Shown here: piece after piece, positions 1 through 9,083 of the stretch
Layout: the number at the start of each line of letters is the position of its first letter
How positions within the stretch are numbered: position 1 is the first letter of the stretch
Source of the DNA: Phenylobacterium sp.
GTDB lineage: Bacteria; Pseudomonadota; Alphaproteobacteria; Caulobacterales; Caulobacteraceae
Reading direction: 5' to 3'
NCBI GenBank assembly: GCA_018001015.1
Contig: JAGNIV010000003.1
Coordinates: forward strand, 124,001-188,000
DNA length: 64,000 nucleotides
Program-made: the position numbers and the translations under genes
The notes under the pieces: model-generated
The model's database searches: none
What the model saw: only the letters and a program-made list of their open reading frames with translations
Told to the model about the DNA's origin: nothing

Positions 1-429
1 TTGGCCGAAGACCGGATCGAGGGCCTGAAACTCGGGGCCGACGACTATCTCAACAAGCCCTTCGAGCCTGAGGAACTGCTGCTGCGCATCGAGGCGATCC
101 TGCGCCGGTCGCAGGGGCGGCCCGGCTCCACGGCGGGCGGGCCGGTCTCCCTGGGGCGCTGCAAGTTCGACGTCGAGCGCGGGGAGCTGACCTGCGAGGA
201 TGCGCCCGTGCGCCTGACCGAGGCGGAGGTGGCCCTGCTCAAGCGCCTGGCCCGCAGTCCGCATGAGCCGGTGGACCGCATGGAGCTGGCCCGCGAGACC
301 GTCGATCCCTCGGGCCGCGCGGTGGACGTCCAGGTCACCCGCCTGCGCCGCAAGATCGAGACCGATCCCAAGACCCCGCGCTACCTGCAGACCGTGCGCG
401 GCGTGGGCTATCTGCTGGCGCCCGACTGA
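1..429 (+). CDS. OmpR-family response regulator (5' truncated by window edge)
   Basis: C-terminal part of a two-component response regulator; 142 residues are inside the window. The first part is the end of a receiver domain: the [10 protein letters not shown] segment carries the conserved lysine of the phosphorylation site pocket. It is followed by a winged-helix DNA-binding domain with the typical ending [10 protein letters not shown]. The TTG at position 1 is probably an internal leucine codon, so the real start and the phosphoacceptor aspartate lie upstream of the window. Its TGA stop overlaps the ATG of the next gene by one base, so regulator and kinase are translated as a pair. The target genes cannot be read from this sequence. 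Confidence 0.9.
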   Translation: MAEDRIEGLKLGADDYLNKPFEPEELLLRIEAILRRSQGRPGSTAGGPVSLGRCKFDVERGELTCEDAPVRLTEAEVALLKRLARSPHEPVDRMELARETVDPSGRAVDVQVTRLRRKIETDPKTPRYLQTVRGVGYLLAPD

Positions 430-1775
430 TGCGCCTGCGCCTTTCGCCGGTACGCTTGCAGAGGCTGATCAAGCGCAGCCTGCCCACCACCCTGTTCGGC
501 CGCTCGCTGCTGATCATCATTCTGCCCGTGGCCCTGATGCAGGTGGCGGTCACCTGGGTGTTCTTCGACGCCCACTGGCAGGCGGTGACCAGCCGGCTTT
601 CGGAGGGCCTGGCCGGCGACGTGGCCTGGGCCGTGGAGAGCTATCAGGACGACCCCACGCCCGAGAGCTTCGCCCGCATCGCCGACCGGGCTGAGCGCTC
701 GATGAGCCTGTCGCTGGCCTTCCAGACCGGCCGCACCCTGCCGGTGAGCCGCCGCCCGGCCCTGTTCGCCGTGGTGGACCGCTCCCTGGAGAAGGCTTTG
801 GCCGGCCGGATCGACGCGCCCTTCTGGTTCGATACGACCCGCTACCCCGCCTATGTCGACATCCGGGTGCAGACGCCCCAGGGGGTGATGCGGGTGCTGG
901 CGCCCCGGGACCGGGCCATCGCCACCCAAGGCCACATCTTCGTCCTGTGGATGACCGTGGCGACCCTGCTGCTGACCGCCATCTCGATCCTGTTCATCCG
1001 CAATCAGGTGCGCGCCATCGAGCGGCTGGCCTCGGCCGCCGACGACTTCGGGCGCGGGGTGGAGGTTCCCTTCTTCAAGCCCTCGGGGGCGCGTGAGGTG
1101 CGGCAGGCGGCCCAGGCCTTCCTGGCCATGAAGGCCCGCATCCAGCGGCACCTGGACCAGCGCACCGCCCTGCTGGCCAGCGTCAGCCACGACCTGCGCA
1201 CCCCGCTCACCCGCCTGAAGCTGGAGCTGGCCCTGGCCGAACCCACCAAGCGGACCGGGGAGATGAAGCGCGACCTCTCCGAGATGGAGCACATGATCGA
1301 CGAGTACCTGGCCTTCGCCCGCGGCGAGGGCGGCGAGGCCGTCGAGACCGTCCGGCTGAAGACCCTGATCGAGGAGGTCAGCGAAGGCGCGGTGCGGGCC
1401 GGCGCCGAGGTCAGCGTCACCGCCGAGCCTGACCTGACCGCCAGCGTGCGGCCCAATTCACTGAAGCGGGCGCTGTCGAACCTGATCATGAACGCCGCCG
1501 TCCACGGGGAGCACATCGTGGTCACCGCCGCCGCGCGGGCCGGGGGCGGTGTGGAGATCGTGGTGGACGACGACGGGCCGGGCATCCCCGAGGACCGCTA
1601 TGAGGAGGCGTTCAAGGCCTTCAGCCGCCTCGACGAGTCCCGCAACCAGAACGACAAGGGGGTGGGCCTGGGCCTCGCCATCGCCCGCGACGTGGCGCGC
1701 GGCCATGGCGGCGACGTCACGCTCAGCCGCTCGCCGATGGGCGGCCTTCGCGCCACCGTCAGATTGCCGGGTTAG
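429..1775 (+). CDS. Membrane sensor histidine kinase (EnvZ-like architecture)
   Basis: 448-residue inner-membrane histidine kinase that should phosphorylate the regulator encoded just upstream. Two hydrophobic segments (about residues 20-42 and 175-197) flank a periplasmic sensor region of about 130 residues. A HAMP linker follows, then the HisKA helix with SHDLRTPLTRLK, where His254 is the predicted phosphoacceptor. The ATPase domain shows an N box (NAAVHGEH), a G1 box (DDDGPGIPE) and a G2 box (KGVGLGLAIA). The arrangement is that of EnvZ-like osmosensor or redox sensor kinases, but the periplasmic region gives no clue to the signal. The start overlaps the regulator's stop codon, supporting co-translation. 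Confidence 0.92.
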   Translation: MRLRLSPVRLQRLIKRSLPTTLFGRSLLIIILPVALMQVAVTWVFFDAHWQAVTSRLSEGLAGDVAWAVESYQDDPTPESFARIADRAERSMSLSLAFQTGRTLPVSRRPALFAVVDRSLEKALAGRIDAPFWFDTTRYPAYVDIRVQTPQGVMRVLAPRDRAIATQGHIFVLWMTVATLLLTAISILFIRNQVRAIERLASAADDFGRGVEVPFFKPSGAREVRQAAQAFLAMKARIQRHLDQRTALLASVSHDLRTPLTRLKLELALAEPTKRTGEMKRDLSEMEHMIDEYLAFARGEGGEAVETVRLKTLIEEVSEGAVRAGAEVSVTAEPDLTASVRPNSLKRALSNLIMNAAVHGEHIVVTAAARAGGGVEIVVDDDGPGIPEDRYEEAFKAFSRLDESRNQNDKGVGLGLAIARDVARGHGGDVTLSRSPMGGLRATVRLPG

Positions 1776-1776
1776 A

Positions 1777-1800
1777 GCCTTGGTTTAGAGGTTCCAAGGC
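1777..1800 (+). terminator. Hairpin after the histidine kinase gene (weak terminator candidate)
   Basis: A 7-bp perfect stem (GCCTTGG at 1777-1783 with CCAAGGC at 1794-1800) begins just after the kinase stop codon. There is no T-run behind it, so intrinsic termination is uncertain. Confidence 0.3.
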
Positions 1801-1828
1801 ACAGCTTGGATCAAAGAGGGGAAACCAG

Positions 1829-2263
1829 ATGAAACTCGCCTATCTCGCGCCGGCCGCCGCCATCGCCCTGCTGGCCGCCCCCACCGCCCAGGCCGCCGAT
1901 CCGGTGATGGGGGACTGGCTGACCGTCGGCGGCGGCGCCAAGGTCCGCGTCGCCCCCTGCCCCGCTGACTCGGCCAAGGCCTGCGGCACGATCACCTGGA
2001 TGAAGAACCCCAAGGACAAGGCCGGCGGTCCCCAGAAGGACACCAACAACCCCGACCCGGCCCTGCGCGCCCGCCCGGTCCTGGGCCTGCAGCTGATCCG
2101 CGACTTCAAGCCCGCGGGACCCGGCAAGTGGACCGGCGGCAAGATCTACGACCCCGGCAGCGGCAAGACCTATGGCTCCAAACTCGCCGCCAACCCCAAT
2201 GGCACTCTGAAGGTGGAGGGCTGCATCGGCCCGATCTGCCAGGCCCAGACCTGGACGCGTTAG
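1829..2263 (+). CDS. Secreted DUF2147 family protein
   Basis: 144-residue protein with a clear Sec signal peptide: Lys-containing N-terminus, an alanine/leucine-rich core and a probable cleavage after AQA at about residue 22. The mature part has the DUF2147 layout, opening with a DPVMGDWLTVGGGAKVRV-type segment, a middle GKIYDPGSGKTY motif and a final cysteine pair near the C-terminus. DUF2147 proteins are small periplasmic or surface proteins; their biochemical role is not established. A purine-rich ribosome site (GAGGGGAAA) precedes the ATG. It converges with proC and their ends overlap by a few bases. Confidence 0.8.
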   Translation: MKLAYLAPAAAIALLAAPTAQAADPVMGDWLTVGGGAKVRVAPCPADSAKACGTITWMKNPKDKAGGPQKDTNNPDPALRARPVLGLQLIRDFKPAGPGKWTGGKIYDPGSGKTYGSKLAANPNGTLKVEGCIGPICQAQTWTR

Positions 2264-3051
2264 GCGCCGAGTTCCTTGGAACGACGCACGGCGGCGGCCA
2301 CCGCCTCGCGCAGCAGGGGTGACAGGCCGTCCTCCCCCATCAGCACCTCCAGCGCCGCCTGGGTGGTGCCGCCCGGCGAGGTGACCTGGCGGCGGAGTTC
2401 CGCGGGCTCCTCGCCGCTCTGGGCCAGCAGGGCCGCCGCGCCGGTGATGGTGGAGCGGGCCAGCCGCTGGGCGGCCTGCGGCGACAGACCCGCCGCCGCG
2501 CCGCCGGCCTCCAGGGCCTCGATGAAGGCGTAGAGATAGGCCGGCGCCGAGCCGGAGACGGCTGTGGCCGCGTGCATCAGCGCTTCGTCGTCCAGATCGA
2601 CCACCGTCCCGACCGGGCTGAATAGGGCGTGGGCGCGGGCGCGGGCGGCCGGGTCGGCGGCGTAGATGCTGGTGGTCCCCTGGCCGATGGCCACGGCGGT
2701 GGTGGGCATGACGCGAGCCACCTGGCGGCCGAATGCGGCGGCGATATCGGCCGCCTGCACGCCAGCCGCCACCGAGACGATCACGGCCTCCGGGTGCAGC
2801 AGGCTCGCCACCTCCCCGGCGGTCTCCCGCCACAGCTGCGGCTTCACGCAGAGCAGCACGGTCCTGGCTTCGGCCAGGGCGGCGTCGGGCGGGTTGAGGC
2901 GCGCCCCGTCGCGGGCCACGGCGGCGGCCAGGTCGGTGGGGTGAGGATCGCGCAGGATCAGGTCGGCGGGGGCGAAGGCGCCGGCCTTGCGCCAGCCCTG
3001 GATGAGCGCGCCGCCCATGCGGCCGGCGCCCAGGATCAGAATGGGGGTCAT
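2260..3051 (-). CDS. proC: Pyrroline-5-carboxylate reductase
   Basis: 263-residue cytoplasmic enzyme that reduces 1-pyrroline-5-carboxylate to proline with NAD(P)H, the last step of proline synthesis. The N-terminal Rossmann motif is ILGAGRMGGALI. The central VKPQ motif and the C-terminal dimerisation domain signature (TSPGGTTQAAL) are both present. The frame stays open further upstream, but the ATG at 3051 directly precedes the Rossmann motif and has a GGAGAG ribosome site, so the shorter start was chosen. The length fits the family. It stands alone, divergent from the glycosyltransferase gene. Confidence 0.95.
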   Translation of the reverse strand: MTPILILGAGRMGGALIQGWRKAGAFAPADLILRDPHPTDLAAAVARDGARLNPPDAALAEARTVLLCVKPQLWRETAGEVASLLHPEAVIVSVAAGVQAADIAAAFGRQVARVMPTTAVAIGQGTTSIYAADPAARARAHALFSPVGTVVDLDDEALMHAATAVSGSAPAYLYAFIEALEAGGAAAGLSPQAAQRLARSTITGAAALLAQSGEEPAELRRQVTSPGGTTQAALEVLMGEDGLSPLLREAVAAAVRRSKELGA

Positions 3052-3161
3052 GGGGCTCTCCAACCGGCCGCGGAACGCCGCCACCCTAGAGGCCTGTCCG
3101 CCGGCTCGCCAGCATGGTGCGCGGTTGCTAAGAGACCTGCGCACGAAGGACACAGAGACCG

Positions 3162-4223
3162 TTGCCCGAGCCCGACGCCGCCCTGCCCCTGCGCCTGCAC
3201 GTGGCGGCCTTCGCCTCGACCCTGCTGGACATTCGCGGCCGGCTGCCCAGCCAGGCCCTGGCGGCCGACCCCGCCCTGGAGTCGACCTTCGCCCAGGGCC
3301 TGCCCATCGCCCTGCCCGCCACGCCGGCCGACCAGCCCAAGGTGCTGGTGCTGCAGCGGCCGTTCTATGACACCGAGGCGCGCATGCTGGGGGACCTGAC
3401 CCACATCCTGCGCAACGGCTGGGTGGTGGTGATCGACGTCGATGACCACCCCGACTTCATCGCCCGGCAGCAGGGCCGGCCCCAGGCCACCACCGACTGG
3501 AGCAAGTTCGCCCACGTCCACGCGGTGCAGACCAGCACGCCGGCCCTAGCCGAGGCCTTCCGCACGCGGAACCCGCAGGTGAAGGTGTTTCCCAATGCGG
3601 TGTTCGACCTACCGCCCTTCCCGGAGCGCGCAGGCTCTCCCAGCGTCTTCTACGGCGCGGCGAACCGGGGGCCGTTCCCGGCCCAGGTGGCGGCCTCGCT
3701 GAAGAATGTGATCGGCGACAATCCGCGCACCAGCTTCGTGGTGGTCCACGACCGGGCGGTGTTCGACGCCCTGCCAACAAAGCGGAAAATCTTCCATCCC
3801 ACCCTTGCCTACGAGGCCTATCTGGAGGCGATGGCGGCGTGCGACATCTGCTTGTCGCCGCTGGAGGGGGCGGCGGGAGAGGCCTTCAAGAGCGACGCCA
3901 AGTTCCTCGACGCCGCACGGGGCGGGGTGCTGATGATCGCCTCGCCGGTGGTCTATGCCGACACCATCCGAGACGGGGAGACCGGGCTGATCGCCCGCGA
4001 CCTGCGCGACTGGGATCGGCAACTGCGCATCGCCCTGCGCAACGGCGACAAGCGTCGGGCCATGGCGCGGGCGGCGTGGGAATATGTCCGTGACCAGCGG
4101 ATGTTCGCCCAGCAGGCGGCCGAGCGGCGCGACTGGTATCTGGGCCTCTGGGCCAACCGCGAGGCCCTGACGCGGGACCTGCTGGCGCGGGTCCCGGCCC
4201 TGGCGGCCAGACTGGCGGGCTAG
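3162..4223 (+). CDS. Glycosyltransferase-like protein (GT-B, family 1/4 type)
   Basis: 353 residues, read from a TTG start. The C-terminal half resembles family 1/4 glycosyltransferases: a DICLSPLEG segment and the FKSDAKFLDAARGGVLMIAS stretch occupy the place of the nucleotide-sugar binding region, followed by the usual YADTIRDGETGLIARD tail motif. The N-terminal half carries VIDVDDHPDF, similar to the acceptor domain of glycosyltransferases linked to surface polysaccharide or flagellin glycosylation. No membrane segment is visible, so it is probably cytoplasmic. Substrate and acceptor are unknown. The gene overlaps the converging YbjN gene by four bases. Confidence 0.7.
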   Translation: MPEPDAALPLRLHVAAFASTLLDIRGRLPSQALAADPALESTFAQGLPIALPATPADQPKVLVLQRPFYDTEARMLGDLTHILRNGWVVVIDVDDHPDFIARQQGRPQATTDWSKFAHVHAVQTSTPALAEAFRTRNPQVKVFPNAVFDLPPFPERAGSPSVFYGAANRGPFPAQVAASLKNVIGDNPRTSFVVVHDRAVFDALPTKRKIFHPTLAYEAYLEAMAACDICLSPLEGAAGEAFKSDAKFLDAARGGVLMIASPVVYADTIRDGETGLIARDLRDWDRQLRIALRNGDKRRAMARAAWEYVRDQRMFAQQAAERRDWYLGLWANREALTRDLLARVPALAARLAG

Positions 4224-4723
4224 GCTTCGCCCACCGTGTCGAACATGCAGGCCGCGATCGCCTCGGCCGGCGACTTGCCGCCGCGCGCCATGAAGTCGAA
4301 GGCCGGGTAGAAGCGGTCGGCGCCTTCCATGGCCACGTCGATCATGGCCGCGGCCTGGGCCAGGGTCGGGCGTTCGCCGGCCATCAGGGCCATGGCGTGG
4401 CGGAAGACGATCTCGCCGTCATCCCAGACCTCGAAGTGACCCAGCCAGACGCGCTGGTTGACCGTCGAGACCAGTTCAAACGCTGCCGCGCGCTGTTCGG
4501 GACGCACCTGGATGTCCACCGACAGGCAGAGCTGCAGGCAGTCGGCCTCGGGCCGCCAGGCGAACCAGAGTTCGTAGTCTTTCCAGTCGCCGGCCAGGGT
4601 GAAGGCCAGGTCGCCTTCCTCGGTGCGGTCGAACTGGAGATTTTCGGCTTGCAGAACATGCTCAACGACATCGAGCGGGTCGTGGGCGAGCAGGACGTCT
4701 TCGTCAGACAGAGGCGTGTCCAT
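4220..4723 (-). CDS. YbjN domain-containing protein
   Basis: 167-residue soluble protein of the YbjN type, a fold related to type III secretion chaperones and found across alphaproteobacteria. The start at 4723 (MDTPLSDED) is preceded by an AAAGGG ribosome site; the upstream extension in the same frame looks non-coding. The DWKDYELWFAW and NQRVWLGHFEVW segments are characteristic strands of the family. Members have been linked to stress and motility phenotypes in other bacteria, but no molecular function is firmly known and none is claimed here. Confidence 0.75.
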   Translation of the reverse strand: MDTPLSDEDVLLAHDPLDVVEHVLQAENLQFDRTEEGDLAFTLAGDWKDYELWFAWRPEADCLQLCLSVDIQVRPEQRAAAFELVSTVNQRVWLGHFEVWDDGEIVFRHAMALMAGERPTLAQAAAMIDVAMEGADRFYPAFDFMARGGKSPAEAIAACMFDTVGEA

Positions 4724-4871
4724 GAGACCCTTTCGCGTACGGCGTCCGGAGAAGCGAGCGCGCTCCGATTCGCCTGCGATCTTGAAACTAATCTGGTTCG
4801 TGGGCCGCCTGTCACCGGCTTCTTCCGGCGGGCGAGCCACATTCGTGTGTTCCGGTCGTTATGCCGCGCAA

Positions 4872-5120
4872 TCAGGCTTTCTTGGACGCCTTCTTGGGGG
4901 CCTCGGCGCCCTTCAAGGCGGCGATCTCGGCGCGCAGGGCGACGATCTCCGCCTTCAGCACCTCGAATTCGTCGCGGCGGATCAGGTCGAGCTCGGCGAC
5001 CATGCGGTCGGCCTGGGCTCGGAACGCGGCCTTGGCCTCTTCGCCGGCGCTCTGGGCGAGGCCCATGGCGGCTCCGGTCAGCTTGGCCATCTCGTCGAGG
5101 AAGGGGTTCTGGGTCTGCAT
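4872..5120 (-). CDS. ubiK: UbiK/BMFP (YqiC-like) accessory factor
   Basis: 82-residue protein made of an N-terminal amphipathic segment (NPFLDEMAKLTGAAMG) and a C-terminal coiled coil (EFEVLKAEIVALRAEIAALK), ending in a Lys/Ala-rich tail. This is the exact layout of the BMFP/UbiK family, which forms trimers, binds membranes and helps ubiquinone biosynthesis complexes in proteobacteria. The ubiquinone role is family knowledge; the neighbours (YbjN and lgt) do not confirm it. It is divergent from lgt. Confidence 0.75.
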   Translation of the reverse strand: MQTQNPFLDEMAKLTGAAMGLAQSAGEEAKAAFRAQADRMVAELDLIRRDEFEVLKAEIVALRAEIAALKGAEAPKKASKKA

Positions 5121-5203
5121 GCTTCCTTATATGGGATCGGAGGGGATGAAAGCCACGGGGTTTCCGTCTAAACCGCGAGGACATCTTCTCGGAGAGCCTG
5201 GCC

Positions 5204-6106
5204 TTGCCCTTCCCGGACATCGACCCCGTCCTGATCCATATCGGTCCCTTCGCCATCCGCTGGTACGCCCTGGGCTACGTGGCCGGCATCCTGATCGGCT
5301 GGCGCTACATCACCTCGATGGCCAAGAACCAGGCGCTGTGGCCCCTGCGCGGGGCGCCGGCCAGTCCGGCCCAGATCGATGACCTGATCCTCTGGATCAC
5401 GCTCGGGATCATCGTCGGCGGGCGGCTGGGGCACGTGTTCTTCTACACCCCCTCCCTGGTGGTCACGGACCCGCTGGAGGTGTTCAAGACCTGGAAGGGT
5501 GGAATGAGCTTCCACGGCGGGGTGCTTGGCGTGCTGATCGCCACCCTGCTGTTCGCCCGGGTCAACAAGGTCGACGTGTTCCGGCTGGGCGACGTGATCA
5601 CCGCCGCCGCCCCCATCGGCATCTTCTTCGTGCGCATCGCCAACTTCATCAACGGCGAGCTGTGGGGCCGGCCCACCAGCCTCCCCTGGGGCGTGGTCTT
5701 CCCCGACGCCGGAATCATGCCGCGCCATCCCAGCCAGATCTACGAGGCCCTGCTGGAGGGCCTGCTGCTGTTCATCATCCTGCGGATCGCCACCCATCAC
5801 GCCAGGCTGCTGAACCGGCGCGGGGTTGTGGCCGGGATGTTCTTCCTGGGCTACGCCGTCTGCCGGATCGCGCTGGAAAACGTCCGCGAGCCGGACGCCT
5901 ACATGCCCGACTTCCCGCTTGGCCTGACTATGGGGATGATGCTGTCGATTCCGATGGCCATCGGCGGCGCCTGGCTGATCTGGCGCGGGATGAACGAGCC
6001 CCTGCCCCAGCTTGAGGCCGGCCTGGAGGCGCAAGTCGCCGAGGTCGCGGAGGGCGAGCCGCCGGCCCGCGATCAGTTCAAGATCGAAGCCGATGGGCCT
6101 GCGTGA
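5204..6106 (+). CDS. lgt: Prolipoprotein diacylglyceryl transferase
   Basis: 300-residue inner-membrane enzyme that transfers diacylglycerol from phosphatidylglycerol to the lipobox cysteine of prolipoproteins. At least six hydrophobic segments are visible. The family motifs IRWYALGYVAGIL, GGRLGHVFFY, the HGG of MSFHGGVLG and the RIANFINGELWGRP signature are all present, as is the HPSQIYEALLEG segment. The start is TTG at 5204, with a GGAGAG ribosome site. It overlaps the next gene by 14 bases, indicating one operon with the methyltransferase and pgeF. Substrates in this window include the lipoproteins at 9084 and 53322. Confidence 0.96.
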   Translation: MPFPDIDPVLIHIGPFAIRWYALGYVAGILIGWRYITSMAKNQALWPLRGAPASPAQIDDLILWITLGIIVGGRLGHVFFYTPSLVVTDPLEVFKTWKGGMSFHGGVLGVLIATLLFARVNKVDVFRLGDVITAAAPIGIFFVRIANFINGELWGRPTSLPWGVVFPDAGIMPRHPSQIYEALLEGLLLFIILRIATHHARLLNRRGVVAGMFFLGYAVCRIALENVREPDAYMPDFPLGLTMGMMLSIPMAIGGAWLIWRGMNEPLPQLEAGLEAQVAEVAEGEPPARDQFKIEADGPA

Positions 6107-7148
6107 CCGGCTGATCGCCCAGGTCCGCGAGAGCGGGCCGATGAGCGTGGCCCAGTACATGACCGCCTGCCTGCACGATCCGCAGGACGGCTACTACGCG
6201 ACCCGACCCGCCCTGGGCGCGGCGGGCGACTTCATCACCGCCCCCCTGGTCAGCCAGATGTTCGGCGAGCTGATCGGCCTGTGGGCGGTGGAGTGCTGGG
6301 AACGGCTGGGCCGCCCCTCGCCCTTCCGGCTGGTGGAGATGGGCCCCGGCGACGGGACCCTGATGGACGACATGCTGCGGGCCGCGCGCCTGGCGCCCGC
6401 CTTCGTCGCCGCGGCCGATGTCTGGCTGGTGGAGACCTCCGAACCCTTGCAGGCGCGGCAGCGCCAGGCGCTAGGGGATTGCGTGACTTGGGCGGCGTCC
6501 CAGGGCCAGGTTCCTGACGGCGCCCCCATGATCATGATCGCCAACGAACTTCTGGACTGCCTGCCGCCGCGACAGTTCGTGCGGACCCAGACCCGTTGGT
6601 CGGAGCGGGTGGTGGGACTGACCGACGCCGGAGACCTGGCCTTCGGGCTCGCGGCCGTCGCGCTCGGCCAGCTGTTGCCCGACGCGCCGGTCGGATCGGT
6701 GCTGGAGCAGTCCCCCAGCCAGGAGGCCCTGGGTTCGGAGATCGGAGCTCGCATCGCCATCGATGGCGGGGCGGCCCTGCTGATCGACTATGGCCGCGAC
6801 ACCCCCGGCTTCGGCGACACCCTGCAGGCGCTCAGGCGGCACGTGAGGGAGAGCCCGCTCGCCAGCCCCGGCGAGGCCGACCTCACCGTCCATGCCGACT
6901 TCCCCGCCGTGCTGGCGGCGGCGGCGAAGGAAGGGGCGGCCACGGCGGCCATCCTGACCCAGGGCGAGTTCCTCGTGCGCCTGGGGATCGGCGCCCGGGC
7001 CGAGGCGCTCACCGCCGCCCGGCCCGACCGCAGCGAGGTTATCGAGCGGCAGCTGGAGCGGCTGGTGTCGCCCGACCAGATGGGCGATTTGTTCAAGGTC
7101 GTCTGTATCCACACCCCGGGCCTGGTCCCGCCCGGCTTCGAGACCTGA
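6093..7148 (+). CDS. MidA/NDUFAF7-type class I SAM-dependent methyltransferase
   Basis: 351-residue putative arginine methyltransferase of the MidA/NDUFAF7 (COG1565) family. The N-terminal SVAQYMTACLHDPQDGYY and GAAGDFITAPLVSQMFGE motifs are diagnostic, followed by the SAM-binding EMGPGDGTLMDD loop and the ANELLDCLPPRQF segment. The mitochondrial relative methylates an arginine of a complex I subunit and is needed for complex I assembly; a similar role is plausible in an alphaproteobacterium but unproven. The start was set at 6093 because homology begins at once, and it overlaps the end of lgt. pgeF follows after one base. Confidence 0.88.
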   Translation: MGLRDRLIAQVRESGPMSVAQYMTACLHDPQDGYYATRPALGAAGDFITAPLVSQMFGELIGLWAVECWERLGRPSPFRLVEMGPGDGTLMDDMLRAARLAPAFVAAADVWLVETSEPLQARQRQALGDCVTWAASQGQVPDGAPMIMIANELLDCLPPRQFVRTQTRWSERVVGLTDAGDLAFGLAAVALGQLLPDAPVGSVLEQSPSQEALGSEIGARIAIDGGAALLIDYGRDTPGFGDTLQALRRHVRESPLASPGEADLTVHADFPAVLAAAAKEGAATAAILTQGEFLVRLGIGARAEALTAARPDRSEVIERQLERLVSPDQMGDLFKVVCIHTPGLVPPGFET

Positions 7149-7149
7149 G

Positions 7150-7914
7150 ATGAACCCGCTGACGTCACCGTTCCTGGATCTGCCGGGTATCCGTCATGCC
7201 TTCTTCACGCGGCGGGGCGGGGTTTCCACCGGGATCTATGACAGCCTGAATGTCGGGCGGGGCTCGGCGGATGAACCCGCCCATGTGGCCGAGAACCGGC
7301 GCCGGGCGGCGGCGCATTTCGGCCTGCCGGTGAACGCGCTCTCCACCTGCTACCAGATCCACTCGGCGACGGCCCTGGCCACCGACCGGCCCTGGGGCGA
7401 CGAGCGCCCGGAAGGTGACGCGGTGGTCACCGCCACACCCGGCATATTGTGCGGGGCGCTGGCCGCCGACTGCGCGCCGATCCTGATCGCCGACGCGCAA
7501 GCGCGCGTGGTGGCCTCCGCCCACGCCGGTTGGAAGGGCGCGCTGAACGGCGTGGCCGAGGCCGCCGTCGCCGCCATGAGCGGCCTGGGCGCCGACCCGT
7601 CACGGATGGTGGCGGTGGTGGGACCCTGCATCGGCCAGGCCTCCTACGAGGTCGGCCTGGAGTTCCTCGCCGCCTTCACCACCAAGGACCCCGGCCACGA
7701 ACGCTTCTTCGCCCCCGGCCAGGGCGCCGAGAAGCGGATGTTCGATCTGCCCGGCTTCGTGATCTCGCGGCTCACGGCGGCGGGAGTCGGCACGGCGGTC
7801 TGGATCGGCCACGACACCTGCGCGGAGGAAGAGCTGTTCTTCTCCAACCGTCGGGCCTTCAAACGGGGCGAACCGGACTTCGGCCGGCTGCTTTCGGCGA
7901 TTACGCTCGTCTGA
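7150..7914 (+). CDS. pgeF: Peptidoglycan editing factor / YfiH-type purine nucleoside phosphorylase
   Basis: 254-residue protein of the laccase-domain YfiH family. The [17 protein letters not shown] opening, the HSATA motif, the [10 protein letters not shown] segment, [12 protein letters not shown] and [12 protein letters not shown] all match. The zinc-binding His and Cys residues are in place. Family members show adenosine deaminase/purine nucleoside phosphorylase activity and, in E. coli, remove mis-incorporated residues during peptidoglycan precursor synthesis. It closes the lgt-midA-pgeF operon. Confidence 0.9.
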   Translation: MNPLTSPFLDLPGIRHAFFTRRGGVSTGIYDSLNVGRGSADEPAHVAENRRRAAAHFGLPVNALSTCYQIHSATALATDRPWGDERPEGDAVVTATPGILCGALAADCAPILIADAQARVVASAHAGWKGALNGVAEAAVAAMSGLGADPSRMVAVVGPCIGQASYEVGLEFLAAFTTKDPGHERFFAPGQGAEKRMFDLPGFVISRLTAAGVGTAVWIGHDTCAEEELFFSNRRAFKRGEPDFGRLLSAITLV

Positions 7915-7928
7915 ATCGCCGGCGGGCC

Positions 7929-7956
7929 TTGCCGCGGGCGGCTCGCCTGCTACAAG
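7929..7956 (+). promoter_or_regulatory. Candidate housekeeping promoter of prs
   Basis: TTGCCG (7929-7934), a 14-base spacer and GCTACAAG (7949-7956) resemble the Caulobacter sigma-73 consensus (TTGACG type -35, GCTANAWC -10). It lies 35 bases upstream of the prs start, in the short gap after pgeF. Recognised by eye only. Confidence 0.4.
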
Positions 7957-7990
7957 CCCCGCGCATCGGCGGGACATTGCGGGATTTCTC

Positions 7991-8926
7991 ATGAAGCTGC
8001 TGGCTGGCAACTCCAATCGAGCTCTCGCCGAGGCCGTGGCCTCCCATCTCGACCTGCCCCTGACCAAGGCCCAGGTGAAGCGTTTCGCCGACAACGAGGT
8101 CTGGGTGACCATCGACGAGAACGTCCGCGGCGAGGACGTCTTCGTGCTGCAGTCCACCAGCTACCCCACCAACGACAACCTGATGGAGCTGCTGATCTGC
8201 ATCGACGCGCTGCGACGCGCCTCGGCCAAGCGGATCACCGCCGTCATGCCCTATTTCGGCTACGCCCGGCAGGACCGGAAGACCGGGGGCCGCACGCCGA
8301 TCTCCGCCAAGCTGGTCTCCAACCTGATCGAGCGCGCCGGCGCCGACCGGGTGCTGACGATGGATCTGCACTCGGGCCAGATCCAGGGCTTCTTCGACAT
8401 CCCCACCGACAACCTGGTCTCCGCGCCGCTGCTGGCCGCCGACATCAAGGAAAACTACGAGAAGACCAGCGAGCTGATGATCGTCTCCCCCGACGTGGGC
8501 GGCGTGGTGCGGGCCCTGGCCGTCGCCAGCCGGCTGAACGCAGAACTGGCCATCGTCGACAAGCGCCGCTCGGGGCCAGGCAAGAGCGAGGTGGCCAACA
8601 TCATCGGTGACGTCTCGGGACGACGCTGCATCCTGTTCGACGACATCATCGATGGCGGCGGCACGCTCTGCAACGCCGCCCAGGCCCTGGTGGACGGCGG
8701 CGCGACCGAGGTCTCGGCCTATGTCACCCACGGGGTGTTGTCGGGGGCGGCCATCGACCGGGTCAATTCCTCGATCCTCAAGGAGTTGGTGATGACCGAC
8801 TCCATCTCCGCCCCCCAGGCGGCCAGCGACAAGTCCAAGCTGCGCTATGTCAGCTGCGACAAGCTGTTGGGCGAGGCCATTCGGCGGATCGCCAATGAAG
8901 AGTCCGTGTCGAAATTGTTCGACTGA
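7991..8926 (+). CDS. prs: Ribose-phosphate pyrophosphokinase
   Basis: 311-residue cytoplasmic enzyme making PRPP from ribose 5-phosphate and ATP, the entry compound for purine, pyrimidine, histidine and NAD synthesis. The family marks are all present: [20 protein letters not shown] near the N-terminus, the flexible-loop residues YARQDRK, the metal site in [13 protein letters not shown], and the PRPP-binding loop [13 protein letters not shown]. The length is that of class I enzymes. A sigma-73-like promoter lies just upstream. It is followed by a gap of about 157 bases before the lipoprotein gene. Confidence 0.97.
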   Translation: MKLLAGNSNRALAEAVASHLDLPLTKAQVKRFADNEVWVTIDENVRGEDVFVLQSTSYPTNDNLMELLICIDALRRASAKRITAVMPYFGYARQDRKTGGRTPISAKLVSNLIERAGADRVLTMDLHSGQIQGFFDIPTDNLVSAPLLAADIKENYEKTSELMIVSPDVGGVVRALAVASRLNAELAIVDKRRSGPGKSEVANIIGDVSGRRCILFDDIIDGGGTLCNAAQALVDGGATEVSAYVTHGVLSGAAIDRVNSSILKELVMTDSISAPQAASDKSKLRYVSCDKLLGEAIRRIANEESVSKLFD

Positions 8927-9083
8927 CCGTTCATCCTGAATTCTAAAGGTTTCCGGCACGGGACTTGCTGGCCAGCCCCCCAAACGGCCACGCTTGGTCA
9001 GTAAGGGTTAAGGGCGCGCGGTCACATTCCTGCCCGCGCATCTATGTTAGCCTCGCGCGCTTATCTTCTGGGGAAGCTTCAGG

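Noticed and set aside
408-1292. 294-codon minus-strand open frame over the histidine kinase
   Set aside because: His/Gly/Gln-rich shadow of a gene with full kinase motifs.
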